Part shown: positions 1 to 12,005 of the stretch, one piece after another | Layout of the letters: the number at the start of each line of letters is the position of its first letter | Numbering within the stretch: position 1 is the first letter of the stretch | Assembly: GCA_036417435.1 (NCBI GenBank) | Contig: CM070899.1 | Span: 172,885,494 to 172,949,493 of the forward strand | Length of the DNA stretch: 64,000 bases | Source of the DNA: Inia geoffrensis | Lineage: Eukaryota > Chordata > Mammalia > Artiodactyla > Iniidae | Reading direction: 5' to 3' | The notes under the pieces: generated by a model | Databases searched by the model: none | What the model saw: the letters and a program-made list of their open reading frames with translations, nothing else | Told to the model about the DNA's origin: nothing | Translations under genes and position numbers: made by a program

Positions 1-60
1 ATATACAATGAGGGAATGAGGACAGCAGATGATGAGATTTTTTTTTTTTTTTTTTTTTTT

Positions 61-2090
61 ACCAGATTCAGGTTCCTAGGTTCATTTGTGCCACTATTGC
101 TGGACATCAAGCTCAATAAACATCCTAATAAGGTCAGGGCAATTGGTCTACAACACAATCTGGACCTTAACTGACAAATTTCTGAACAAGTAATAGTGAA
201 TAATGCCAAGATAGCAATGACTGACCAGAAGAGAGAATGATGTAAAAATGGTAGTCTAGTAACCACCCCGGACCATCTGGGCAAAGGCCTTAAAGAGATC
301 AAAGGGTGTGTTACCCCCAAAACAGGGTCTCAAAGGAGAAGATTGATGGGATATTTATCAAGGACCCAAAGGCCAGGTAGTGGGATAAGGGAGGCCCAAC
401 AGGCCACTACTGTGGCCTATGACTAACACAGGTGCTATGTTTCTGCTTTTCCCAGTGATCCTTGCCATGAGTCAAAATGCTCTGCCAACTTTTACCAAGA
501 CTTTATGGCTTTCAAGATAAACAAGACTATGGGTTAGGCCGGGCCCCATATATCCAGTGGGAATGTGAGGACTTATGATAAAGTTAGAGTTCAATGGAGA
601 TGTGCCGAATTGCATTCCCAAGCCTGTGGGACATGGGTGCATAGGTGACTGTGATCACCACAACCCCTGACACCAGGATGAGGAGGACACTGATAATGCC
701 GAGGTGGTACTCCACGGCCACCACCAATGGGAAACTTACCCAGACCCCACAACAGTGTACCCACTCAGGCCACCTCAAGACTCCATTGTTATAGCCCCCA
801 CTGTTGAATGCATTATTGGTATAGAAGTGCTGTCTACATGAACCCCTACTTGTGTTCACCCCAAACCCTGATAGAAATTACCACTTTAGCAAGACAAGTG
901 GAAGACTGTGAAACTACTCAACTACCAGAATCTAGTACTTTGTTCCTCAAAAACAAATGCGTGAAGAAGAAAAGTAAATAACTGTCCTTACTGATGAGCT
1001 TAATGAAGCAAAAATTCTCCCTGAGACTTTCTTCATTCAGTAGCTCAGTGGACCTGGGCTTATGTCCTTGTGTGTGTAGAGACTCCAGTGATAATTGGCA
1101 GCTCAGTGATGTAGTCCCCAGGCACTAGTTATATCTGATATTGTGACTGTCATGGAAGCTACTGTCCATAGTGAGAGAATTTGGTATTCTGTAATAGACA
1201 GTGCAAATACCCTATGCAGTATCTCTGTCCACATGGATGATTAGGATCAGTTCGTCATATGGGGAATAGATTGCAATGCCTCACTAATGTCCTTCCATAA
1301 AGCTACATAAATTCCCCAACTATCTTTCACCAAACAGTCTTGACCTAGAAATGTCCTACACCCAGAGGGAGCACTAGCCTTCCAGTCTATTGATGACATC
1401 ATCCAAATAGGTCCATACAAGGGCACCACTTAACAAGAACTAGACGTCCTACACACCAATATGTAGCAACATGGCTGGACCATTATTACAGATAAGACAT
1501 AGTTACCCAGTACCTAACTGAAATCCCTGGGCAAAATCTGTGAGGGGCACAACATCTCATTCCAAAGGAGAAGACTGCCAAGCTTTGACACACTCTACTT
1601 GAACAACTGAAAATGAGGCCCAGCTATCGGTGGGACTATTTGGATACTTGCACTCTCATAGTCCCCATGTGTGGTTCTTGATGGCATCCATTACATTCAT
1701 TACTATTAGATTACTTCAAAGGCCACTCTTTTCAGTGGGGCCACAACCAAGAGGATGCACTTGAGGCCCTCCACCAGGCCTCTCAGGCTATCCTTCCCTT
1801 GGGGCCCTCTGATCCTCATTTGCTGTTTGAGTTACAGCTCTCAGCAACATCTCTGTTCACCAAGTACAGTCTGTGGTAGAAGGCTACTACCATAGGTCAC
1901 AGACAGACACCCTTTGGAGTTTTGGACCTATAATCTTCCAGTCTGCTGAAAGGTATGCATCCTTTGTGAGAAAATTATTGGCCTATGATTGAGCCTTGGT
2001 GTCTGAGTATATGACCTATGGCTGTGAAATAATATTACAACTAGAAATACCAATGAAACTTATGAATACTTTGACTTTTGCTCTCTAATT
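61..2090 (+). pseudogene. Endogenous retrovirus pol remnant, copy C
   Basis: This is the counterpart of 12006-13980. The reverse transcriptase Asp-Asp site is still visible at about 1384-1400 (Ser-Ile-Asp-Asp-Ile in the plus frame, with the usual Tyr changed to Ser). The LPQG region near 1290 is disrupted. Decay is further along than in copy A: there are stops in all frames and no open stretch longer than about 60 codons. It is non-functional. Confidence 0.6.
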
Positions 2091-2252
2091 TTCTTAGGGT
2101 ATTTACAACTAACGTCAAAGAAACTATAAATGTTGCATAAAATATAATCTCAGATGCATATTCATGAACCAAAGAAAAATATTTTCTCCTGAGTTTAATT
2201 AAAATAATTTAAAGTTATCTGTAATTATTATACTACTTAAGGTATATTTTAC

Positions 2253-2348
2253 CTGTGAATGTTCTTTGTGTATTTACTTGCATTTGTGTTTTTGATATTG
2301 AGTCTTGATCCTCAGAGAGAAGATTTCCATCTGGTACTTCAAACTGAG
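2253..2348 (-). CDS. CCDC7: CCDC7 repeat exon, copy C (96 bp, phase 1-1)
   Basis: The acceptor is 'tctttatgtag' and the donor 'CACAG|GTAAAATA' on the minus strand. The translation reads AQFEVPDGNLLSEDQDSISK and then TQMQVNTQRTFT. It ends four to five codons earlier than copies A and B. By eye, the position matching their GTAAGT donor has lost its GT, and a new GTAAAA a little upstream appears to have taken over; phase 1 is kept. The exon stays open across its length. The gene must continue left of the window, because the phase 1 exit needs a further exon. Confidence is slightly lower than for A and B because the donor is inferred from sequence alone. Confidence 0.75.
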
Positions 2349-2640
2349 CTACATAAAGAGAAGCATATAATCAAATAAATAGAAAAACAGATCTATTGTG
2401 AACCCCTAACTTTCAAATTTATAACAAATGTACAGCATAAATTCTCAACTTTATAGACTTATAAGTAGATTACCATAATGCTAGATCTAATATGAAAAGA
2501 GAAGAGTTTTAATGGGTATACACTGAAACTGTCTCATTATTTCATTAATAATCCTAGGCATCACATGTGCTTTCTATCATTCTCTGTATTTCCTACATAG
2601 GACTTTTATACTTAAGTTAAAATTTAATTATAGGATAAAA

Positions 2641-5600
2641 TATCAGGAAGATGGAGGACTAGGAAGTTCCAGACCTTCGTTATCCTATGGAGACACTAAG
2701 TTAATAACAATATACAGACCAAAATACCATTATGAGAACTCTAGAAACCAGTTAAGAAGCTGCATCATCCAAGTGAATTACTGACCAAGAAAAACTGTAC
2801 CAAAGAAGGTAGGAAGGGTCATGGCATTTTGCCCAGCTTAGTTAGCCCCACCATCTCCCTGGCACAGTGTGCCACAGTGTGCCACAGTCACAAGGAAGTC
2901 TCGCAATTTCCAGATCCTCCATTGGGATGAAAGAGTGAAACTTGCATCCAACTTTCTGGCATGTCTAGGCACTGTCTGACTCATTGGTTCTGTCTTGCCT
3001 GACCTGGAAAGCTGATGGGGACAGTTCGATAGTTAGATACCAGGTTGGAGACTGCTGAAAACAAAGGCAAGTGCCGTCACACATTAGAGCTGCAGGGGTT
3101 ATGAAGTTCTGCAAATGATGGAGGAGCAAGAGATTACAGGTGGAGGAATACAACAGAAACCAAAACAAAAATCTCCTGAGAAGAAACAGGAGAGATCCTC
3201 TTAGGGAAATTAGGAGAGTTTAAAAAAAAGTCATATAGGGCTTCCCTGGTGGCGCAGTGGTTGAGAGTCCGTCTGCCGATGCAGGGGACATGGGTTCGTG
3301 CCCTGGTCTGGGAAGATCCCACATGCCGTGGAGTGGCTGGGCCCTTGAGCCATGGCCGCTGAGCCTGCACGTCCGGAGCCTGTGCTCCACAATGGGAGAG
3401 GCCACAACAGTGAGAGGCCCGCGTACCACAAAAAAAAAAAAAAAAAAAAAAAGTTCCATTCAAGACACTTTGTTGATGGGCTTGCAGAGGATGATGAGAT
3501 CATGAGATCAACATAATAAAAATCAAGGCTATTTTAACTTTTAAAATATGAGACATACAGGAAATAATTAACAAAATGGCAAAGGTAAGTCCTTTCCTAA
3601 CCAACCGTATGCCAACTAACTGGATAACCTAGAAAAATGGATAAATTCTTAGAAACACACAACCTACCAATGTAAGTGGGTTAAACTCCCTGGACACAGA
3701 GTAGCTGTTCGTATAAAAAATAAGACCCACCTATATTGCTGTCTACAAGAGATTCACTTAGGTCTAAGGACATATATAGACTGAAAGTGAAAGGATGGGA
3801 ACAGATACTCCATGCAAATGTTAACCAAAAGAGAACAGTGATGGCTACACTATAATATCAGACAGAAGAGACTTTAGTCAAAACCTGTTAAAGAGACAAA
3901 GTAAGACATTATATAATAATAAAAAGGTCAATTCTCCAGGAATATGTAACATTATAAATATAAATATTATAGTGTTTATATATATAAACATATATTCATC
4001 AGACATGAGAACTCCTAAATACATGAAGAAAACATTAACCAGATTGAATGGAAAAATAGACCATAAAACAAAAATTGTAGGAGACTTCAATACCTCATTT
4101 TCAATAATGGAAAGAACAACCAGAAAAAAGATCAATAAGAAAATTAGAGGATTTGAACAACACTACAGGCCAATTGGACATTATAGATATATGCAAAAAA
4201 AACTCCACCTAACAACATCAGAATACATTTTTCTCAAGTACACATGGAACATTCTCCAGGATACTGATATTATGCAAAATAACTTTTCTGATCACAATGG
4301 AAAGAAACTAGAAATTAATAGTAGCAGAAACACTTGAAAATCCACAAATATGTGAGAAATATGAAAATATATTCTCAAAAAAACCAATGGGTAAAGTAGA
4401 AATTGTGAGAGAAATTAGAAATTTTCTTGAGACAAATGAAAACACAACATAACAAAATATATTCAATGCAATGAAAGCAGTGCTAAGAGGGAAATTTATA
4501 GCTATGAATGCTTCCATTAAAAAAGAAGAAATATTTCAAATAAACAACCTAACTTTACAACTCAAGGAGCTAGAAAAAGAAGATGAAACTATACCCAAAG
4601 ATAGCAGAAGGAAGGAAATAATAAAGATTGGAGCAGAGGTAAGTGAAACAGAGAAGAGAAAAACAATAAAGAAAATGAATAAAACCAGGAGTTGGTTTTT
4701 TGAAAATACCAACGAAATTGAAAGCATTTAGTTAGATTAGCTAAGAAAAAAGGGAAAAGACTCAAATAATTAAATAAGAAATGAAAGAAGAGGCATTACA
4801 ACCAATGCCACAGGGATAAAAATTATTATGAGAACATTATGAACAACTGTATGCCAACTAACTGAAATACCTAGAAAAAAATGAATTCTAAGAAACACAA
4901 CCTACTAACTGAATCATGAATAAACAGAATATCTGAAAGAACAGTAACTAGTAGATTAAATCAGTAATCAAAAACCTCCCGACAGATAGAAACCCAGTAC
5001 CAGACAGCTTCACTGCAGAATGCTACCAAACATTAACAACAACAACAACAAAATTAACACTAGTCTTCATCAAACTCACCCAAAAAAATGAATAGGAAAA
5101 CTTTTAAACTCATTCTATGAAGCCAGTATTAACCTGATACCAAAGTCAGACAAAGGGATTATATGAAAGGAAAATTACAGGCCAGTATACCTGATGAACA
5201 CAGATGCAAAACTCAACAATATACTAGTAAACAGAATTCAAGAGCTCATTAAAAGGATTAAATACCACATCCAAGTGGGATTTATTCCTGGAATGCAAGG
5301 TTGATTTAATACATGAAAATCAATTAATGTGACACATCACATTAACAGCATGAAGGAAAAAAAAAACCACACGACCATCTCAACTGATACAGAAAATTAA
5401 ACATCCTTTTATGATTAAACAAAACACTCAACAAACTAAGATTAAAAGCAAAATACCCACATATAATAAAGACTATATACGCAAAGCCCACAGCTAACAT
5501 CACACTCAGTGGTGAAAAACTAAAAACTTCCTTTGAGATCAAAAATAAGGCAAGGATGCCCACTCTCACCACTTCTATTCAACACAGTACTAGAAGTCCT

Positions 5601-5947
5601 AACAACAGCAACTGGGCAAAAAAAGAAATACAAGATATAAAAATTATAAAGGAAGGAGTAAAATTATCTGTTCATAGATAAAATGTCCTTATACATAGAA
5701 AACCCTAAATATTCACACATGCATACACACACAAAAAAACCCCATGAGAATTAATAAATGGATTCAGCAAAGTTTCAGGGTACAAAATCAACATGTAAAA
5801 ATCAGTTACATTTTTACAAACTATTAATGTACAATATGAAAAGTAAACTATGAAAACAATTCATCAAAAATAATAAAATATGTAGGAATAAACTTAACCA
5901 AGGAGGCAAAAGGCATGTACACTGAAAACTATAAAACACTGCTGAAA
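2641..5947 (+). mobile_element. Old L1, 5' part (continues at 7700-8276)
   Basis: It begins with an L1-style 5' start ('aggaagatggaggactagg'). A SINE sits at 3238-3452. ORF2 sequence follows: an endonuclease GDFNT motif near 4080-4095, then reverse transcriptase-like reading with many stops. ORF1 is missing, so the element is internally deleted. It is interrupted at 5947 by a younger L1 and resumes at 7700. Confidence 0.8.
3238..3452 (+). mobile_element. CHR-type tRNA-derived SINE
   Basis: Complete copy with head 'gcttccctggtggcgcagtgg', a B-box-like 'gggttcgtgcc', the body 'gtgagaggcccgcgtacc' and a 23-base A tail. It is inserted in L1. Confidence 0.9.
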
Positions 5948-7684
5948 TCAACCTACCTAAGGAGGCAAAAGACCTGTGCATGCAAAACTATAAAGTACTG
6001 ATGAAAGAAATCAAAGATGATACAGATGGAGAGATATACCATGTTCTTGGATTGGAAGAATCAATATTGTGAAAATGACTATACCACACAAAGCAATCTA
6101 CAGATTCAATGCAATCCCTATCAAATTACCAATGGCATTTTTCACAGAACTAGAACAAAAACTTTTGCAATTTGTATGGAAACACAAAAGACCTCAAATA
6201 GCCAAAGCAATTTTGAGAAAGAAAAACAGAGCCAGAAAAAAAAGGAACAGTAAAAAAATAAAAATAAAAAAAACGGAGCCAGAGAAATCAGGCTCCTTGT
6301 CTTCAGACTATACTGCAAAGCCCCCATAAACAAGACAGCATGGTACTGGCAAAAAAACATAAATATAGATCAATGGAATAGGATAGAAAGCCCAGAGATA
6401 AACCCATGCACCTATGGTCACCTAACCTATGACAAAGGAGGCAAGAATACACAATGGAGAAAAGACAGCCTCTTCAATAAGTCGTGCTGGGAAAACGGAC
6501 AGCTACATGTGAAAGAATGAAATTAAAACACTACCTAACACCATAACACAAAAATAAACTCAAAATGGATTAAAGACCTAAATGTAAGGCCATACACTAT
6601 AAAACTCTTAGAGGAAAACATAGGCAGAACATTCTTTGACATAAATCACAGTGAGATCTTTTTTGACCCACCTCCTAGAGAAATGGAAATAAAAACAAAA
6701 ATAAACAAATGGGACCTAATTAAACTTAAAACCTTTGCACAGCAAAGGAATCCATAAACAAGACGAAAAGACAACACTCAGAATGGGAAAAACTATTTGT
6801 AAATGAAGCAACTGACAAAGAATTAATCTCCAAAATATACAAACAGCTTATGCAGCTCAATATCAAAAAAAGACCCAATCAAAAAATGGAGACCTAAATA
6901 GACATTTCTCCAAAGAAGACATACAAATGCCTAACAAACAAATGAAAAGATGCTCAACATCACTAATTATTAGAGAAAAGCAAATCAAAACTACAATGAA
7001 GTATCACCTCACATTGGTCAAAACGGCCATCATCAAAAAAATCTACAAACAATAAATGCTGGAGAGGGTGTGGAGAAAAGGGAACCCTCTTACATTGTTG
7101 GTGGGAATGTAAATTGATACAGCCATGATGGAGAAAAGCATGGAGGTTCCTTAAAAGACTAAAAATATAACTACCATATGACCCAGCAATCCCACTACTG
7201 GGCATATACCCAGAGAAAAACATAATTCAAAAAGCTATATGCACCCCAATGTTCAATGCAGCACTATTGACGACAGCCAGAACATGGAAGTGAAGCCAGA
7301 AAGAGAAAAACAAATATCGTATATTAACGCATGTATGTGGAATCTAGAAAAACGGTATAGACGATCTTATTTGCAAAGCAGAAACAGAGACACAGACTCG
7401 AGAACAAATGTATGGATACAAAGGGGGAATGGAAGGGGGTGGGACAAATTGGGAGATTGGGATTGACATATATACACTATTGATACTATACATAAAATAG
7501 ACAACTAATGAGAACCTACTGTACAGTACAGGGAACGCTACTAAATGCACTGTGGTGACCTAAATGAGAAGGAAATCCAAAAAGGAGGGGATATATGTAT
7601 ACATATAGCTGATTCACTTTTCTGTAGAGTAGAAACTAATACAACATTGTAAAGCAACTATACTCCAATAAAAATTAATTTAAA
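5948..7684 (+). mobile_element. Younger 5'-truncated L1 nested in an older L1
   Basis: It contains the end of ORF2, with the [13 protein letters not shown] type C-terminal cysteine motif around 7065-7110, and the 3' UTR ending 'ccaataaaaatt' plus an A-run. A perfect 15-bp TSD (aaaacactgctgaaa) lies at 5933-5947 and 7685-7699. The reading frame is broken. Confidence 0.85.
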
Positions 7685-7699
7685 AAAACACTGCTGAAA

Positions 7700-8276
7700 G
7701 AAATTAGAGAAGAGACAAATAAATGAAAAAACATCCCAGGTTCCTGGATTTGAAAACTTAATATAGTTAAGGTGTCAGTACTACCCAAAGCAATCTACAG
7801 ATTCAGTGTAATCCCTATAAAAATCCAAGTGCATTTTTTGCAGAAGAAATAGAAAAACCCATGCTAAAATTTATACAGGATCTCAAAGGATCCCAAATAG
7901 CCAAAACCTCTTGAAAAAGAATAACAAATTTATACGTCTAGCATTTACTAATTTCAAAACTTATTACAAAGCACAGGTAATCAAAATAGTGTGGTAGGGG
8001 CATAAAAACAGACATACAGACCAGTGGAATAGATTAAACAGCTTTGACCCTCACATGTATAGTTGATGACCTTTAATAAGGGTGTCAAGACCAATCAATG
8101 GGGAAAGAACAGTGTCTCTAAGAAATAGGTGAATAAACTGATATCTACATGTAAAACAATAAAGTTGGATGTTTACCTTACATCATACACAAAAATTAAT
8201 TCAAAATGGGTTAAAGACTGAAACTTAAGACCTAAAACTATAAAATTTCTTGAAGAAAACATATGGAAAAATCTCA
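7700..8276 (+). mobile_element. Old L1, 3' part (joins 2641-5947)
   Basis: ORF2 sequence continues directly from the interrupted element after the second TSD copy. It ends abruptly at about 8276 against the retroviral tail of unit B without a poly-A, so a deletion joined them. Confidence 0.7.
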
Positions 8277-8646
8277 TGACATTGAATTTGACCATTCCCT
8301 TTGGTCTCTGTGATCCACATCTTCTGTTTGAGATACAGGTCTCAGCACCTCCTTGTTCACCAACTATGGGCTATGACTAAAGGACACTGCCACAGACAGG
8401 TCAGAGTTAACTGCTGAACTTATGGACCCAAATCTCCTGGAGAGAGCTCAGAAGTGTACACCCTTTAAGAGTCAGTTGATGGTCTGTTATTGAATCATAC
8501 TGAGTACATAACCCAAGGCCTTAAAATAATCTTAGTAGTAGAAATCTCAATCAAAAGGTATCAATACTTTTGTTTCTGTTCTCTAATTATCTTAGGGTAT
8601 TAACACTTTAGGTCAAAGTGGAAATTTTCTATGAAATATATGCCCA

Positions 8647-8807
8647 GGACTTCCCTGCTGGTCCGGTGGTTAAGACTCTGCACTTCCACTGCAGGGGGCG
8701 CGCGGGTTTGATCCCTGGTTGGGGAACTAAGAGCCCACATGCCACGCAGCGAGGCCAAAAAATTAAAAATAAATAAATTGACTTAATTTAAAAAATAAAA
8801 TAAAATA
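8647..8807 (+). mobile_element. CHR-1-like SINE (short form)
   Basis: Head 'ggacttccctgctggtcc' and box 'gggtttgatccctgg', with a tail of (TAAAA)n. The TSD 'atatatgccca' occurs at about 8636-8646 and 8810-8820. Confidence 0.88.
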
Positions 8808-8907
8808 AAATATATGCCCAAATACATATCCATGAACCAAACAAAAAAGATCATTTGATGAGTTTAATTTAAAATATTTAAAAATTATCTATAATTGTTA
8901 TACTTAC

Positions 8908-9015
8908 TAGTGTGTCCTTCCCTTCTGAGATTTCTTTTTTTCTTTACTTGCTGTTGGATTTTTGACACTGAATCTTGATTCTCACGTATAAGTTTATCTG
9001 GTACTTTATCATGAG
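8908..9015 (-). CDS. CCDC7: CCDC7 repeat exon, copy B (108 bp, phase 1-1)
   Basis: The acceptor is 'ctttttgtag' and the donor 'CACTA|GTAAGTA' on the minus strand, the same donor type as copy A. After splicing to copy A the junction codon is A|CT (Thr), followed by HDKVPDKLIRENQDSVSKIQ and then QQVKKKRNLRREGHT. One codon is missing relative to copy A in the DEKLM region (DKLIRE against DEKLMLN), so the copies have diverged by substitution and small in-frame indels only. No stop or frameshift has built up, which argues that the repeat is still translated. A CHR-type SINE (8647-8807) with clean TSDs lies about 100 bp past the donor. Confidence 0.82.
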
Positions 9016-9325
9016 CTACAAAAAGAGATACATTCACTCCACTTAAATGGGAAAATAGATTTATTGTGAAATCTCTAATTTCAAATTTATAATAATTATG
9101 CAGCAGCATCTTCTCTCATTTTTATAAAGTTTTAAGTGAATTGCCACAATGCTAGATCCACATGAAAACTGCGAGATCATTTTTGATAGATGTATGTTGA
9201 AACGGTCTCAGTGTTTCGTAAATATTCCTAGGCATCAAATATGTTTTATATTAGTCTCTAGCTTTCTTGTGTTATTTATACTTTAGGTAAATACATATTT
9301 ATAGGCCAAACAATGAAAATGTGTA

Positions 9326-9591
9326 CATACTACCACATGTAAAATAGCTAGCTAGTGGGAAGCAGCCACACAGCACAGGGACATCAGCTCAGTGCTTTGT
9401 GACCACCTAGAGGGGTGGGATAGGGAGGGTGGGAGGGAGACACAAGAGGGAGGAGATATGGGGATATATGTATATGTATAGCTGATTCACTTTGTTATAA
9501 AGCAGAAACTAACACACCATTGTAAAGCAATTATACTCCAATAATGATGTTAAAAAAAACACAAACCTATGTTGACTTCTTAAAAAAAAAA
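9326..9591 (+). mobile_element. L1 3' end, 5'-truncated
   Basis: About 265 bp of cetartiodactyl-type L1 3' UTR ('gctgattcactttgttata', 'ccattgtaaagcaattatac') plus an A-run. The TSD 'gaaaatgtgta' occurs at 9315-9325 and 9592-9602. Confidence 0.85.
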
Positions 9592-9865
9592 AGAAAATGT
9601 GTAAGTACAAGTTTTTCATTACAGTATTATGTGTAATTGCAAAATAGCTAAAAGCAGCAAAATATATAAGCATAGAAGATTGGTTGAATAAATTAAAGTA
9701 TATATTATAAACTACGGTAAAGTGTAAATTATGGTATATGATGTAGTATAAACAAGTGTACCTACTACTGTAAAAGAAATGCAAAAGGTCTCTATAAAAT
9801 GAATTGGAGGGATTTCTAGGAGGCAACAATAAATGAAAAAAAAAAACTGAAATAAAGAATATCTA

Positions 9866-10070
9866 GGGCTTCCCTGGTGGCGCAGTGGTTGAGAGTCTGC
9901 CTGCCGATGCAGGGACATGGGTTCGTGTCCCAGTCCGGGAAGATCCCACATGCTGCGGAGCGTCTAGGCCCGTGAGCCATGGCCACTGAGCCCGCGCGTC
10001 CGGAGCCTGGGCTCCGCAATGGGAGAGGCCACAACAGTGAGAGGCCCACGTACTGCAAATAAAAAAAAAA
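9866..10070 (+). mobile_element. CHR-type SINE
   Basis: Full-length copy with an A tail. The TSD 'gaatatctag' lies before 9866 and at 10071-10080. Confidence 0.9.
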
Positions 10071-10795
10071 GAATATCTAGCATGCTATCTTTTTCACCTT
10101 TTGTAAAAGAAAGAAAGGGACAAAAGAAATAAATACATAAAGAGGAAAAAAAGTTATTTTTTCAATGAAACACAGAAAAGATAAACCAAAAAACAATTTA
10201 GTTGTATACCTACTAAAGGAGGGTGAGGACTAAGGAATGTAGGGAAGGAATAAGAAAGAAATGATGCTTTATATATATATTTTGCATATTTATTACTTTT
10301 AGAAAATGTTCATGTTTTACATATTCCAAAAATAAAACTAAAGTAAAAAATAAAAAGACTAACATTGGAAGCAACCTTAATCAACCTACTGCAGGAAAAA
10401 AATAAGCACAAATCCAAGTAGTTCATTAACAGTATTTGACATATACTCTCAGTCTTAGGCAAGAGAGTGGGATGCAAAAAAAATTTTTTTTAAATCACAA
10501 AAATTTTAGTAGGTTTTTTCCCTCATGGTATCAGCTAAGTGACTGAAACAATTTTAGAAGTATTATAGGATGGAGTGAATATATAAATGTGTTGATGTTG
10601 CTCAAAGTCAGGATTCTCACTGTGGAAGGACATCCACATATAAAATGAAGGCAGGCAAAAACAAGCCCTAGGGGTATTAACTGGAATTGAAGGTGCCTGT
10701 AAGAACTCATAATTTCTAAATACGCCTATGTATGTGTATATGCATATATATATTCACTTTTATGTGTATATAGGTATAGGTACATATGAATGTGT

Positions 10796-10796
10796 G

Positions 10797-10829
<33 letters not shown>
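10796..10829. repeat. (TG)n microsatellite at the copy B/A junction
   Basis: About 15 uninterrupted TG units. It lies where homology between units B and A stops. Confidence 0.9.
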
Positions 10830-10830
<1 letters not shown>

Positions 10831-12005
10831 CATACACTGAGGTTCCAACTGCAAGTCAAAACCCTGTATATGATCTTTCAGCCCCATAAGCAATTATAAA
10901 CCTACCTGGCAGTTCTTATAGGGAAAAGCTTCCAACCCCACACTGACTTGATGTATACACTGCAGGCACTAGAAGTAGCTACAGTCAGGCTGACCCTTAA
11001 CCTCCACTTCTAGATGACCATCATCTTACATTTATCTGCATTCTGGCCTAGGAACCTCCATTCAGAGGTTCAGATGTACTGAACCTGTACTGTTCAGATG
11101 CCTCTACCTACGCCACCTTAAAGATAGACCTGGAAGACATTGTTCTCAGTCTGATTCGGTGTAAAGTACTTATCTGCTCCAAACTCTGCCTCCTCATCCT
11201 TGCCCTGGGCCCAGCATCCTTAAAACAGAAGGAGCCTTTTGTTTGGGGCAGTGAGATGTTGCCCCCACTCTCTCCTGTCTATAATGATACACCTGACCTT
11301 TGCCTAGTGCTGTTCTGTGGGGAAAATGGAAGACTGGTAGAGCTTCAGCCCTTTTCTGTTTAGATTCTTGCTTATACTATCAGAGTAAGTGAAAAAAGGC
11401 AGAATTTTACTTTGTTTAGTTTGTTATCTTAATTGGCCAACTTGACAACCAGCAGCTCTCTAGCTCTCTGAGAAACTGGTACAGTGAGCAAAGTGATCAA
11501 CATAATGCTGTAGATCCTACAAAGCACTTTTAGGAGGTGTGAGTGAAGATTTGGGCCACCCTTGGGCTGTGCAAATGGATCAACTGCAAGAGTGTGAGGA
11601 TCCAGTGGGACACTTAGCCAGTGAGCCTCAGAAAGTGCTGGTGGAGGCCACAGAGCACTCTTAGAAAGTTCTCACAAATTGTTAAATAAGACTTTCAGTT
11701 TGAAGGGAACATTGGACCTTCACTTTAGCTTCCAAACTCTGGTCAAGTTCCACTGATGAGTCAAATTAGAGATCTAACAGAGGGACTCTTAAGAGAGCTA
11801 GGGAAACAATTCCCCAGCTAATGGCTATGGTTCTCCAGAGACAGACCTAAAAGTCATCAGAGACCCTGAAAGCTGAGTTATACTCTATGACTATTGTTAG
11901 TTCTAAGTCCTGACACCGAGACTCATACCTTTAATATAAAAGAATGTGTAGGACTTTGGAATCACTTTGCCCAGTGACCTGGAGAGAATTTAGACTTGGG
12001 TCTTA

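Larger units (their letters stand above)
61..2632. repeat. Tandem duplication unit, copy C (ERV remnant, CCDC7 exon, flank)
   Basis: Positions 61-2090 align by eye with 12006-13980 of copy A, starting 'ttaccag' and passing through a shared 'gatgtaaaaatggta' and a 'ttgatgacatc' RT-motif site. Positions 2090-2252 and 2349-2632 align with the exon flanks of copies A and B ('gagtttaatt', 'ccataatgctagat', 'cctaggcatcaca'). The unit is cut off on the right by an L1 inserted near 2633-2641. A T-run at about 40-60 is probably the reversed tail of an insertion at the left edge. Confidence 0.75.
8277..10830. repeat. Tandem duplication unit, copy B (ERV tail, CCDC7 exon, long flank)
   Basis: Only the last 350 bp or so of the retroviral part survives (8283-8640, compare 1791-2100 and 13690-13980). 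It is followed by the exon and a 1.8-kb flank that matches 14451-15700 of copy A: 'ggccaaacaatgaa', 'cctaggcatcaaat', a shared 'aagtcaggatt' and a shared 'actcataatttctaaata'. It ends in a (TG)n tract at 10796-10829. A short L1 end (9326-9591) and two SINEs were inserted later. Confidence 0.75.

Noticed and set aside
3238..3310. tRNA gene
   Set aside because: The SINE heads keep Pol III box-like sequence but do not fold as a functional tRNA and are followed by SINE body.
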